Of a stretch of DNA of 44,963 bases, positions 8,423 to 16,767 are shown piece after piece. This DNA is from JAYFQF01 sp034927285 (GTDB lineage: Bacteria > Bacillota > Peptococcia > DRI-13 > UBA5745): the NCBI GenBank assembly GCA_034927285.1, contig JAYFQF010000043.1:1-44963 (forward strand), in the 5' to 3' direction. A program made the translations under genes and the position numbers. Under the pieces are notes generated by a model that was not told the DNA's origin, did not search any database, and worked only from the letters and a program-made list of their open reading frames with translations. Every line of letters begins with the position of its first letter. Position 1 is the first letter of the stretch.

Positions 8423-9506
8423 GCAAGCCCTCCTCCTTCAGAACCAGATTCAATACTTCCGCAAACATGGCCGCCGAATTTCTGGCGTCTTCCGCCGTGT
8501 TCAGATTGCTGCCCACCTCTAAGAGGATGGCCCGGGGATGCAGATGCTGATTATAGCGCCGGTCATTGGCCACCCTGACCGGTTTCATCAGGCCCGGGTA
8601 CATCTCCTGGGTTTTGGCATAGATTTTATCGGCAAAAGCTTTGTTTTTCTCATGGCCTTCATAAGCGTCGCCCATAACCAACAGGAGCCTTGCGCATTCC
8701 TTGCCGCCGATCGTAACCAGAGTATCGGATCGGGACTTCATGCCGGCGTCCCGGTGCAGGTCGATTACCGTAACCAGGCTATTATATTTTTCCACATATT
8801 GTTTCAGGAGATACTGAGAATTAATATAGGAACGGGTGTAGTCCGGCCTGTCGTTTACCACTTCCGAATGGGAGGTTTTAATACCGTAAGTGCCTTCCAG
8901 CGTCTGGGTCATGGCCCGGCCTGCAGACAGTACGCCGCCCACCTTGCCGTCTTTATCGTCGATATAATCCTCACTGGCATGGGTGTGGTAAATCAGGATC
9001 TTCGGCTCACCTCCGGGAATCAGCAATACGTCGTCCCGGGAAAACTCCGGCCACTTTTCCGCGTAAGGGTCTTCCCAAAGGGTATAATCCTCTTCCAGAT
9101 CCTGGGCCGCCTCCCGGGCAATGATTTCCTCATTTTTTTCTGCCGGCCCGGGGTTCACCCCGGAACCGCCGGCTGCGGAGTCTGTCAGAGCCGCGGCGGC
9201 CTGTTCTTCCCTGTCCAGCCTGGCTCCGGCCAAATCCAGCCCCGGCAGTGCCATGGCCAGCACCGCCCGCTGCAACAACCCCGCCGGCCCTTCTTCTCCC
9301 ACCCAGGCCAACTCTTGCTTAAGCCAAAATAAACCCGCGCCCCCGGCCCTTTCCCCGGAATCATCGCTGCCCAGGAGCGGGCCGCGGCTCCATAGCAAAA
9401 GACCTGTCCAAGCCAGAAAAATCAGGAATATGAAAAGAAAAACCGCCCAGCTTTTTTTCTGCCCGGCGCGGCCGCGATTTAGGCGATAATACTTTTTGTT
9501 CAGCAT
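8415..9506 (-). CDS. spoIIP: Stage II sporulation protein P (spore engulfment hydrolase)
   Basis: 363 residues. SpoIIP is a membrane-anchored amidase/endopeptidase that thins septal peptidoglycan in the mother cell, working with SpoIID and SpoIIM during engulfment. A transmembrane anchor spans residues about 20-39. A low-complexity linker follows, then the catalytic domain with the zinc-binding motif ILIYHTHASE (H174, H176, E179) and the VIDLHRDAG motif further on. GGGAGGAGGAGCCGG precedes the ATG. The gene diverges from rpsT; in many Firmicutes the germination protease gene gpr lies between them, but not here. Presence of spoIIP marks the organism as an endospore former. Confidence 0.95.
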   Translation of the reverse strand: MLNKKYYRLNRGRAGQKKSWAVFLFIFLIFLAWTGLLLWSRGPLLGSDDSGERAGGAGLFWLKQELAWVGEEGPAGLLQRAVLAMALPGLDLAGARLDREEQAAAALTDSAAGGSGVNPGPAEKNEEIIAREAAQDLEEDYTLWEDPYAEKWPEFSRDDVLLIPGGEPKILIYHTHASEDYIDDKDGKVGGVLSAGRAMTQTLEGTYGIKTSHSEVVNDRPDYTRSYINSQYLLKQYVEKYNSLVTVIDLHRDAGMKSRSDTLVTIGGKECARLLLVMGDAYEGHEKNKAFADKIYAKTQEMYPGLMKPVRVANDRRYNQHLHPRAILLEVGSNLNTAEDARNSAAMFAEVLNLVLKEEGLLD

Positions 9507-9600
9507 CCGGCTCCTCCTCCCTGATTTTTATATCATACGCATGGGAAAGCCGCCTTAGAACAATTGGGTCTGCCGCTGCATCGGCGGACGACGGGCACAA

Positions 9601-9700
9601 CGCTGCATAGCATTGCATATTGCCGGATGCTGCCGTATATCGTTGCATATTTCTGTATACTCCTGTATAATGACGTATACTCCTGCATACCGCCGCATAT
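9601..9700. repeat. Ten tandem degenerate 10-bp units, helically phased
   Basis: Every 10-base block from 9601 to 9700 has the form NNNNGYATAY or close to it. Examples are GCATAT at 9615, 9645 and 9695, GTATAC at 9655 and 9675, and GCATAC at 9685; only the third block (GGATGC) departs clearly. The period of exactly one helical turn puts flexible TA/CA steps on one face of the DNA. It sits between the divergent spoIIP and rpsT genes. The rest of 9507-9863 holds no gene I can support. Confidence 0.85.
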
Positions 9701-9863
9701 TGCCTATGGGCTGCCCTATCGCAACCGACGGGTCAGATATGATATATCTATTGATTATTGCCGTTTAAACGCCGCGATATAATAAATTTGCAGAATTAGT
9801 TTTCCGGCTTTGCCGCCTTTTATCCCGGCCGGGAAGAAAAACCCGCGGTTATGAAAAAAAACC

Positions 9864-9892
9864 TTGCCATTCTCTCATAATAGTGATAGTAT
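9864..9892 (+). promoter_or_regulatory. Sigma-A promoter of rpsT
   Basis: TTGCCA (9864-9869), 17 bases, TAGTAT (9887-9892), about 45 bases before the rpsT start codon. Confidence 0.7.
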
Positions 9893-9937
9893 ATTTTTGT
9901 TAGTCTGTCCAAAAGAAACGAAGGAGGTGAGTTAAGC

Positions 9938-10201
9938 ATGGCCAATATTAAATCCGCTATGAAAAGAACGCAGATTATCCGTATTCGCACTAAGCGGAAT
10001 GCTGCCTATAAATCCATGATGAAGACTGCCGTCCGCCGTTTCGAGGTTGCCCTCAAAGCCGGTGATATGGAAAAGGCCCGGGAAGAACTGGTCAAGGCTG
10101 TCCGTACCATTGATAAAATCGAAACCAAAGGCGTTATTCATAAGAACACGGCCAGCCGTAAAAAGGCTCGTCTGTCCAAGGCTTTAAGCAAAGCCAGCTG
10201 A
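9938..10201 (+). CDS. rpsT: 30S ribosomal protein S20
   Basis: 87 residues, Lys/Arg/Ala-rich, full length for bS20, a primary binder of 16S rRNA in the small subunit. The conserved N-terminus MANIKSAMKR and the mid-protein basic helices are intact. AAGGAGGTGAG lies 6 bases upstream of ATG, a near-perfect ribosome binding site. It has its own promoter and its own terminator, so it is a monocistronic unit. It runs opposite to the genes on both sides. In Firmicutes rpsT is normally next to holA; here fprA has come between. Confidence 0.98.
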   Translation: MANIKSAMKRTQIIRIRTKRNAAYKSMMKTAVRRFEVALKAGDMEKAREELVKAVRTIDKIETKGVIHKNTASRKKARLSKALSKAS

Positions 10202-10218
10202 CACTGACCGTTATGTAA

Positions 10219-10252
10219 GGGACTGCCGCAAATATGCGGCAGTCCCTTTTTT
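10219..10252 (+). terminator. Intrinsic terminator of rpsT
   Basis: A perfect 12-bp stem GGGACTGCCGCA / TGCGGCAGTCCC with a 4-base loop is followed by TTTTTT, 18 bases after the rpsT stop. Confidence 0.95.
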
Positions 10253-10298
10253 CGGCCCGTTTCCCGGCGCAATGGAGCAAGGAAACCGGTTTCGATTC

Positions 10299-10345
10299 AA
10301 AAAAGAGCCTGGGCCAATTCCTGAGAATATGGCGCCAGGCTCTTT
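10299..10345 (-). terminator. Intrinsic terminator of fprA
   Basis: On the minus strand an 11-bp stem AAAGAGCCTGG / CCAGGCTCTTT ends in a TTTTTT run, about 30 bases after the fprA stop. It faces the rpsT terminator, isolating the two convergent genes. Confidence 0.88.
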
Positions 10346-10375
10346 CCTTTTCTCATTTTCTTTTCCCCGGACCGC

Positions 10376-11566
10376 TTATTCGGCCAGCAGGTCCTTGGCG
10401 AAGCTTTCCCCAAAGGCTTCCAGTTTCTCGATATCTTCCTCATAAGGCAGATGAACGCACTTAAACGGCCCGCCGGCAATCGCTACGCCCGCTTCTTCCA
10501 GATGCTTCTGCAGGATGGCCGGACCTTCTCCGCTCCAGCCGTAAGAACCGAAGGCGGCGCCTTTTTTTCCCTGGAGCTTCAGGTGCTTCAGCCCTTCCAT
10601 CACGGCGGCCATAGCATGGGAGATCCCATTATTAATGGTAGGGGAGCCCACCAGGATGCCGGCGGCCCGGAAAGCGTCGGTCAGCACATGGGTTTCATCG
10701 GTTTTGGCGGCGTTGATCACTTTGGCGGCCATCCCGGCTTTCACGATGCCCCGGCCCAGCGCTTCGGCCATGGCCTTGGTTTCCTGCCACATCGTATCAT
10801 AAATCACCACAACGGTATTTTCCTTATACGCCCCGGCCCACTCATAATATTTATCCACGATCTGCAAAGGATCCTTCCGCCAGATCACGCCATGGCTGGG
10901 GCAAATCATCTCCACCTTCAGGCCCATGCCCCTGATCTGGTCGATTTTCGGCCGGACCATCTTGGCATAGGGGGAGACGATATTCGCATAATACTTGATG
11001 GCTTCCTGCCAAAGGATGCACTGATCCACCTCGTCGGCAAAAAATTTGCCGGTGACATAGTGCTCACCGAAAGCGTCGTTGGGTAAAAGGACTTCCATCC
11101 CCTTTATATACGTAAACATGGAATCGGGCCAATGCATCATAGGGGCTTCGATAAAAAGCAGCTCATAACCGCCGAGATCCAGCGTATCTCCGGTTTTAAC
11201 CGTAACGAAATTCCAGTCCCTATGGTACTGGCTGATTAAAAAGCTTTTGCATTTATTGTTGCAATAGACCGGCAGCCGGGGCAGCTTGTCCAAAAGGGCC
11301 GCCATGGCGCCGCTGTGGTCCGTCTCGGAATGCTGGCAGACCAAGGCGTCGATATTTTCCAGTCCCACCTCCCGTTCCAGCCGGGCGATGTATTCTTCTT
11401 TAAATGGGCCCCAGCAGGTGTCCACCAAAATCGTTTTTTCAGAGCCCTTAATCAAATAGGAGTTATAGGATGAGCCCTGCTCCGTGGTAAATTCATCGCC
11501 ATGGAACTTTTTCAGTTCCCAGTCTTTAATGCCTACCCAATACAAGTCTTTTTTAATTTCAAACAT
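10376..11566 (-). CDS. fprA: A-type flavodiiron protein (oxygen / NO reductase)
   Basis: 396 residues. Flavodiiron proteins reduce O2 to water or NO to N2O in the cytoplasm of anaerobes, using electrons from rubredoxin or a flavoprotein. The N-terminal metallo-beta-lactamase-fold domain carries the complete di-iron site: H79, E81, D83 in QHSETDHSG, then H145, D164 and H225. The C-terminal flavodoxin domain starts near residue 250 (VVIYDTMWQETKAMAEAL). There is no rubredoxin extension, so it is class A. The ATG has GGAGG 7 bases upstream. It stands alone between a strong promoter with a palindromic operator and its own terminator, which fits an inducible stress gene. It separates rpsT from holA, normally neighbours, so it is probably an insertion into that block. 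Confidence 0.95.
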   Translation of the reverse strand: MFEIKKDLYWVGIKDWELKKFHGDEFTTEQGSSYNSYLIKGSEKTILVDTCWGPFKEEYIARLEREVGLENIDALVCQHSETDHSGAMAALLDKLPRLPVYCNNKCKSFLISQYHRDWNFVTVKTGDTLDLGGYELLFIEAPMMHWPDSMFTYIKGMEVLLPNDAFGEHYVTGKFFADEVDQCILWQEAIKYYANIVSPYAKMVRPKIDQIRGMGLKVEMICPSHGVIWRKDPLQIVDKYYEWAGAYKENTVVVIYDTMWQETKAMAEALGRGIVKAGMAAKVINAAKTDETHVLTDAFRAAGILVGSPTINNGISHAMAAVMEGLKHLKLQGKKGAAFGSYGWSGEGPAILQKHLEEAGVAIAGGPFKCVHLPYEEDIEKLEAFGESFAKDLLAE

Positions 11567-11625
11567 TATGATTACCTCCTGAAAAAACGTATTCTTTACT
11601 TTGCCGGGAGCCGACTGTATTTGTT

Positions 11626-11641
11626 AGTAATTTTTATTACT
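11626..11641. promoter_or_regulatory. Palindromic operator candidate in the fprA leader
   Basis: AGTAAT-TTTT-ATTACT, perfect 6-base arms around a 4-base spacer, lies about 17 bases downstream of the fprA -10 box, at roughly +10 to +25. A repressor bound here would block transcription. The regulator is unknown; it does not match the Rex or LexA consensus. Confidence 0.5.
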
Positions 11642-11657
11642 TATCACGCACACTGAT

Positions 11658-11686
11658 AGTATATCGTCCGCCAAAACCTTAGTCAA
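11658..11686 (-). promoter_or_regulatory. Sigma-A promoter of fprA
   Basis: TTGACT (11681-11686), 17 bases, TATACT (11658-11663) on the minus strand. Only two mismatches to the full consensus, so a strong promoter about 92 bases before the start codon. Confidence 0.85.
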
Positions 11687-11764
11687 GGTTAAGTGAAATA
11701 AAATACAAGCGCCAGCTTATGTATACAGACTAATTTCCCCCTTGCCCGGGACAAAGGATTTGGC

Positions 11765-12901
11765 TTATCCCAGACGGGCCAGCTCAAGGATCAGATCTTC
11801 CAGCACCTGCCGGGGTTCTCCGCCGCTTTTCATGGCCAGGTCCTTGGTCTGCAGGACCTCCATAGCGCGGATCAGAGCCGAATCGGAAAAGGTCCGGCAC
11901 TGGCCGGCGGCCTTATCAATGACAAAGGGCCGCTGCTTCATCAGCTGGGCAATCTGCTGCCGGCTATAATTTTCCGCCAGATAAGCCTTTGTCCGGATCA
12001 GCAGGCGAAACTGCCTGAGCATCATGGCAAAAATCCCATAAGGCGACTGGCCTTGATCCAAAAGGCTGCGCAGCTCCCGGATCGCCGTCTCAGCCCTTTT
12101 TTGTCCCAAAGCGTCCACCATCCTGAAAATATTGGCTTCCAGGGTAGGCGTCAGGACTTCCTGAGCCATCTGGGGCGTCAAGAGCTTTTCGCCGCCGGAG
12201 TAGCTGATCAGCTTATCCATCTCCGTAACCGCCTGGGAAAGTCCCAGGGGACTGCCGGATATTATCTGCTCCAGCAGAGCTACGGTACAGCTTTTTCCTG
12301 CCTTTTCCGCCATAGCCTTTAAAAAGGCCATGGCTTCCCCCGGCCTGGCCTGATCTAAAATGACCAGCCCACCGGCCTCGCCGACGGCTTTTACATATTT
12401 ATCTCTTTTATCCGGGACAGCCTGCCTGCACCAAAAAATCAGGCAGGTGGCCGGCGAAGGGTTCTGCAAATATTCCATCAGCTGCTTACTATCCCCCTGA
12501 TCCCGGGATGCCTTTCCGGCGTCCTGGGGCTTTTCTACGGTCTTATCGGCCTTAGCGGACTCTTCCCCTTGATCTTCCGCCCCCGCGCTCTCTTTCCTGT
12601 AAGTGATAAATCCGGGATTTTCAATAAGCAACAGCTTTTTTGCTGAAAAGAACGATACCTGATTAGCCGAATCGGCCGCCTGCCCGGCCGTTAGTTTTGC
12701 GCCGTCCTCCCTGACAAAATTAAAATCGCTGATTTCTTCCTCCAGCCAGGCTCCGGCGACAGCGGAAATCAGGCGCTCCTGAAGATAGGTTTCCTGCCCG
12801 CAAAGCAGGTAAACGGGCCTGGGTCCTTCCGCTTTCAACCGGGCGATCAGATTGCTGTAGTCCGTGGCCTCTTCTATGGTTTTTCTTGCCGGTCTGGCCA
12901 T
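11765..12901 (-). CDS. holA: DNA polymerase III subunit delta (clamp loader)
   Basis: 378 residues. HolA opens the beta sliding clamp within the clamp-loader complex. The N-terminal RPVYLLCGQETYLQERLI stretch and the overall AAA-like plus C-terminal collar layout fit the HolA family. An acidic low-complexity insertion of about 40 residues (around 110-150, rich in Glu, Lys, Asp and Gln) makes it slightly longer than typical. AAGGGGG precedes the ATG. The holA-comEC-comEA order is typical for Firmicutes. It has its own promoter in the 153-base gap after comEC. Confidence 0.92.
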   Translation of the reverse strand: MARPARKTIEEATDYSNLIARLKAEGPRPVYLLCGQETYLQERLISAVAGAWLEEEISDFNFVREDGAKLTAGQAADSANQVSFFSAKKLLLIENPGFITYRKESAGAEDQGEESAKADKTVEKPQDAGKASRDQGDSKQLMEYLQNPSPATCLIFWCRQAVPDKRDKYVKAVGEAGGLVILDQARPGEAMAFLKAMAEKAGKSCTVALLEQIISGSPLGLSQAVTEMDKLISYSGGEKLLTPQMAQEVLTPTLEANIFRMVDALGQKRAETAIRELRSLLDQGQSPYGIFAMMLRQFRLLIRTKAYLAENYSRQQIAQLMKQRPFVIDKAAGQCRTFSDSALIRAMEVLQTKDLAMKSGGEPRQVLEDLILELARLG

Positions 12902-12954
12902 AGGAATTATCCCCCTTGGTTTTTCTGAGATGATTCATTATAATTCGCAGGCTC

Positions 12955-12984
12955 ATTATACCATAATGGTTGGAGCTGGACCAA
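12955..12984 (-). promoter_or_regulatory. Promoter of holA
   Basis: TATAAT (12955-12960 on the minus strand) with TTGGTC 18 bases upstream (12979-12984), about 54 bases before the holA start. The -10 is perfect; the -35 is a partial match. Confidence 0.6.
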
Positions 12985-13054
12985 TTCAGTACAGAAAATT
13001 TCAGAATCATAATCCCGGAATAATAATCGATGTATTTTTTTGATCTTTTAGTTG

Positions 13055-15736
13055 TTATTCCGAATCAAATGCGGAGATAAAGCTTTTGATTTTCAGGTGC
13101 TTCCCTCTGGTGGTCAGGGTGATGGCGCCGCCGGAGCGGGTCTGATATATTTTGACGCCGGCCTTGCGCAAGTCTTCCAGCACCCGGGGATGAGGATGCC
13201 CGTAAAGATTATTCTCCGCGCAGGAAATAACGGCAAGCTCGGGCGCCAGGCCGTTCAGAAAATCTGCGGAGCTGGAGGAACCGGAACCGTGATGGGCTAC
13301 TTTCAGCAGCGTGACCGGCTCTCCTATCCCTCCGGCAAGGAGAGAATATTCCACCTCCTGAGGAATATCCCCGGTAAACAGGGCGGAAAACTTCCGGTAG
13401 TTCAAACGTACCACCAGAGAATCGGCGTTGGAATCCCCGGTGTAATGACCTTCCGGAGGATTCAGGCAGATCAGCTCCACACCGCCCTGGCGGATGCGAT
13501 CCCCTTGGTTCAGTAAAAAAATTTTCGTACCAAAGGCTGCGGCTTTCTCCGCCAGGTTTCGGCCGGCTTCTTCCGCATAGGCTGCCGGAGAAAGGAAAAG
13601 GCATTTTACCGGCAAAAGTGGCAATAACTCCGCTACGCCTGAAATATGATCCCCGTCGGGATGGCTGATCAGCACATAATCCAGGGAATCCACCCCCTGG
13701 CTCTGCAAAAAAGGCAAAAGCCGGTATTCCGCCAGGGACGGAATATTGCCGCTGCCGGCGTCGATCAGCCAGGCCGAGCCTTGTGGCGTACGCAGAAAGC
13801 AACCGTCGCCCTGGCCTACATCCAAAAAGCACAGCGTCAAAGGGCCAGGCAGCAGAGCCTTCGCGGCCAGGCTCGCCGCCAAAAAAACCGCAGCCGCTGC
13901 CCTGCGGCGGCGCCACAGCCGCTGAAAAAGCCGTCGGGAAAACCCGGAGCCGGGAGCGGGAGAAAAAAGGCGGCCATCCGGCCTTCCTGCCGCCGCGGCT
14001 TGCTTCTTTTGCCGGTAAAAACTGCGCCAGGCCTGCCAGGAAGGTTCAAGCTCCTTTTTCCGCCAGCCAGCCTCTAAGCGCCGGTCCAAAGCAAGCTCAA
14101 GGCTTTTTATCTCCGGCAAAAGCCAAACCCCTATTCCCCACAGAAAATAGAAGGGCCAGGCCTGCCCCGCTATGGTCAGCGAACTGAAGGGCAGACGGCT
14201 CCAGCCTTTGGCTGCCCCGTCCATCACCAATGCCGTAAATCCCGCCGCCTGCCACAGCAGAGAACCCGGTCCGGGCAAAGGTATGCCCACCAATACGGCG
14301 GCCAGAGACAAAACCAGCAAAGCCGGCATCAATGCCACAGCGAAAAGATTAATAAAAAAACCGAAGGGCTGGATCTGATAAAACCAATATGCCTGAATGG
14401 GCATAGCCGCCAGCTGGGCGCTCAAGGCCGCGGCCGGTCCGGCAGGCAGCTTTTTTTCCAGCCAGGGAGATAAGCGGACGATCCCCCAGGTCACGCCGAA
14501 AGAAAGCTGAAAGCCGCAATTCAGCAGATACTGGGGCCGTTTCAGTAAAAGCAGCAGCGCGGCTCCGGCCAGAACCGATCCCTGATCCTTCTTTCTGCCC
14601 ATGGCCCCGGCAGCCTGAGCGGCCAAAGCCATCAGAAAGGTCCTTTGCATAGATAAAGGAAAACCTGTCAGGGCCAAATAAACAAAAAGCATTCCCAAAG
14701 GAAAAAGCAGGGCCGGGCCCTGGCGGCGGCTGGCGGCGGCGCGGCTTTTTCTTCCGGACAAGGTAAGCCGGGACAGGGCAAGAATGATGCCGCCATGAGT
14801 GCCGGAGACGGCGAACAGGTGGGCGATTCCGGCTTTGCGATATGCCCGCAGGTCTTCTTCCGTCATTCCTGCCGTTTCGCCCAAAAGGCAGGCGGCCGTT
14901 ACGGCGCCTTCTCCGCCGGGAATCTCCTTTTCGATTTTCGCCAGGATCCCGGCCCTGGCTCCGGCGATAAGCCTTCGCCAAAGAGGGGCTTGCCGGATCA
15001 GGCGGACATCAACGGATCCGGCTTTTCCCTGGCAATAAATCCCCTGGGAAGCCAGGCCTTTAATCTGGTCATATTCCCCAGGGTTTCGGGGCCCCCTGAG
15101 CTCTTGGATTTCTGCGGCAAAGGAAAGACGGCTGCCGGCCTGCAGTCCCTTATCTTTGCAGTATTCCGAAGGGTCGCAGCCTGAAGGCAGGGAAACCCGC
15201 AGTAGAAACCGGCGCTGCCGGCTCCAGGCCGCCGCCCCTTCTTTTTGTTTAGCCGGGCCGGCGCCGGCAATCCCCATGTCCGCATACGTCCGGCTGCTTT
15301 TTTCTTGGCGGCGGTCCAGGGATAAAACCAACCTCAGCCGGGGGCCGGCATAATCTCCGGCTTCCTGGATCACCAGCTCTTCGATGAAGCCATAACCGGA
15401 AACCCTGGTGCCCGCCGCCAGTTCTTCTGCCGCCGGGGCCGGCCAGGATACCGCGCCCTGACGAAGAAAGCCGCCAAGAAACCAGAAAAATAAAAAAGCC
15501 AGCGTTAAAAAGCATTCCGGCTGCCGGCCTGTCCCAGGCAGGAACCCCTTGACCAGCCGAAAGACCAGCATCAGGGAAAGCAAAACTAAAACCCAGGCCA
15601 GACAAGGGGGAAAAGCTGCATTCCCAAGCCTGGCCGCGGCGATTCCGGCGGCAAAGGATATGGCTTTAAGCTCCAGGTTCAGGCCCGGCCAGATCTGTAA
15701 AAGGCGCAGCCTGTCCTTAACGTTCAGCCGCAGCAA
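13055..15736 (-). CDS. comEC: ComEC/Rec2 competence DNA-uptake channel
   Basis: 893 residues, full length. ComEC forms the inner-membrane channel that imports single-stranded DNA. The N-terminal OB-type region lies near residues 80-230. The central polytopic competence domain follows with its signature HLFAVSGTHGGI near residue 300. The C-terminus is a metallo-beta-lactamase domain with HPDGDHISG and VAHHGS, thought to act as a nuclease. The start is a TTG that overlaps the comEA stop by 13 bases, with GAGGGA just upstream, giving translational coupling. All domains are intact, so the gene appears functional. It is followed by holA with an independent promoter. Confidence 0.94.
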   Translation of the reverse strand: MLRLNVKDRLRLLQIWPGLNLELKAISFAAGIAAARLGNAAFPPCLAWVLVLLSLMLVFRLVKGFLPGTGRQPECFLTLAFLFFWFLGGFLRQGAVSWPAPAAEELAAGTRVSGYGFIEELVIQEAGDYAGPRLRLVLSLDRRQEKSSRTYADMGIAGAGPAKQKEGAAAWSRQRRFLLRVSLPSGCDPSEYCKDKGLQAGSRLSFAAEIQELRGPRNPGEYDQIKGLASQGIYCQGKAGSVDVRLIRQAPLWRRLIAGARAGILAKIEKEIPGGEGAVTAACLLGETAGMTEEDLRAYRKAGIAHLFAVSGTHGGIILALSRLTLSGRKSRAAASRRQGPALLFPLGMLFVYLALTGFPLSMQRTFLMALAAQAAGAMGRKKDQGSVLAGAALLLLLKRPQYLLNCGFQLSFGVTWGIVRLSPWLEKKLPAGPAAALSAQLAAMPIQAYWFYQIQPFGFFINLFAVALMPALLVLSLAAVLVGIPLPGPGSLLWQAAGFTALVMDGAAKGWSRLPFSSLTIAGQAWPFYFLWGIGVWLLPEIKSLELALDRRLEAGWRKKELEPSWQAWRSFYRQKKQAAAAGRPDGRLFSPAPGSGFSRRLFQRLWRRRRAAAAVFLAASLAAKALLPGPLTLCFLDVGQGDGCFLRTPQGSAWLIDAGSGNIPSLAEYRLLPFLQSQGVDSLDYVLISHPDGDHISGVAELLPLLPVKCLFLSPAAYAEEAGRNLAEKAAAFGTKIFLLNQGDRIRQGGVELICLNPPEGHYTGDSNADSLVVRLNYRKFSALFTGDIPQEVEYSLLAGGIGEPVTLLKVAHHGSGSSSSADFLNGLAPELAVISCAENNLYGHPHPRVLEDLRKAGVKIYQTRSGGAITLTTRGKHLKIKSFISAFDSE

Positions 15737-16533
15737 ACCAAGTCCCTCAATTCAAGGAATTTTGCATCGCCGATGCCCTTGATGTTTTTCAATTCGTCAA
15801 TGTTCTTAAAGCCGCCGTTTTTTTCCCGGTACCGGATGATCCTTTCGGCATATACCTGTCCGATACCCGGCAGGGAAATCAACTCCGCCGCCGTGGCCCT
15901 GTTTAGATTTAACAGGCCTCTTTCCACCTGTTCGGCGGTTTCCCCGGCAGGTCCGGCGCCCTCTTTGCCGGAGCCTGTATCCAAATTCTCCTCCCCGGGT
16001 CTGAGAAGCAGACCGCCTCCTTCCCATTCCCCTTTAACACCGATTGATGGCACCCGGATCTGCATGCCGTCCTCTGCCGTCAACGCCAGATTAAGCCTGG
16101 CCAGGTCTGCGTTTTCTTCGGGTTCCGCCAGATTTACCGCGTCATAGATCCGGCTGCCCGCAGGCAGATAATAAAGTCCCGGAACTTTTACCCTGCCGAT
16201 TACGTGGACGGCAATTTCATCTTTTGACCGGCTCTCCCCAGGATCGGAAGCCAGGCCGGGCTGCTCCGGCGGCAGGAACCGCTCTCCCGCTTCTGCCGCC
16301 GGGTTCTTTTCCTTATCTGCTACGGGTTCCTGCTCGCCCGCCTCCGGTATTGTTGTCTCTTTTTCGGTCTGCTCCGCCGCCCCGGTCGCCTGCCGGATTT
16401 CCTCTCCCTTCGTTTTGCCCTCCAGGATCAGAGTGGCGGCTTCTTTGTGACCCTGATACCACAAGCCGGCCCAGAAGCTTGCCAGCAGGACAACGGTCAG
16501 TCCCAGCAGGCCAAATCGCTGCAACTTATCCAT
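15724..16533 (-). CDS. comEA: ComEA DNA receptor for transformation
   Basis: About 269 residues. ComEA is a membrane-anchored, double-stranded-DNA-binding protein that hands DNA to ComEC. A transmembrane anchor spans residues about 6-25 and a long Glu/Lys/Pro-rich linker reaches to about residue 110. An SLBB-type domain follows (IAVHVIGRVKVPGLYYLP onwards). The C-terminus has the two helix-hairpin-helix motifs, seen as LISLPGIGQVYAERI and LKNIKGIGDAKFLEL. The 16533 start is chosen because GGGGAGG lies 6 bases upstream; the longer open frame to 16647 lacks one and would add a non-homologous tail. Confidence 0.93.
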   Translation of the reverse strand: MDKLQRFGLLGLTVVLLASFWAGLWYQGHKEAATLILEGKTKGEEIRQATGAAEQTEKETTIPEAGEQEPVADKEKNPAAEAGERFLPPEQPGLASDPGESRSKDEIAVHVIGRVKVPGLYYLPAGSRIYDAVNLAEPEENADLARLNLALTAEDGMQIRVPSIGVKGEWEGGGLLLRPGEENLDTGSGKEGAGPAGETAEQVERGLLNLNRATAAELISLPGIGQVYAERIIRYREKNGGFKNIDELKNIKGIGDAKFLELRDLVCCG

Positions 16534-16700
16534 ATCTGCCTCCCCATTCCATTTTTTTACATTATTCGTCAGCAAAATGTAAATTCCTTCCAAACGAGGA
16601 CCGAAGAGAGTTTTTTTATTTTTTATCGCCGAGATTCCGTATTTCATTCTAATAAACCTTAAAATAATTTATTTTATTTTATCATCCGAAACAATTCAAG

Positions 16701-16729
16701 TTGTTTTTCCTGGAATTACAAGTTAAAAT
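16701..16729 (+). promoter_or_regulatory. Candidate promoter of the EAL-domain gene
   Basis: TTGTTT (16701-16706), 17 bases, TAAAAT (16724-16729), 38 bases before the start codon. The surrounding 16648-16767 is AT-rich and otherwise featureless. Confidence 0.5.
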
Positions 16730-16767
16730 ATAGTTACACTTAATTTGTAAAAAAGGGAAATCAATCT

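Noticed and set aside
9601..9700. CRISPR-like array
   Set aside because: Units are 10 bases with no unique spacers and no cas genes are nearby.
9564..9782. 72-codon plus-strand frame over the decamer array
   Set aside because: The product only reflects the 10-base repeat and has no ribosome binding site.
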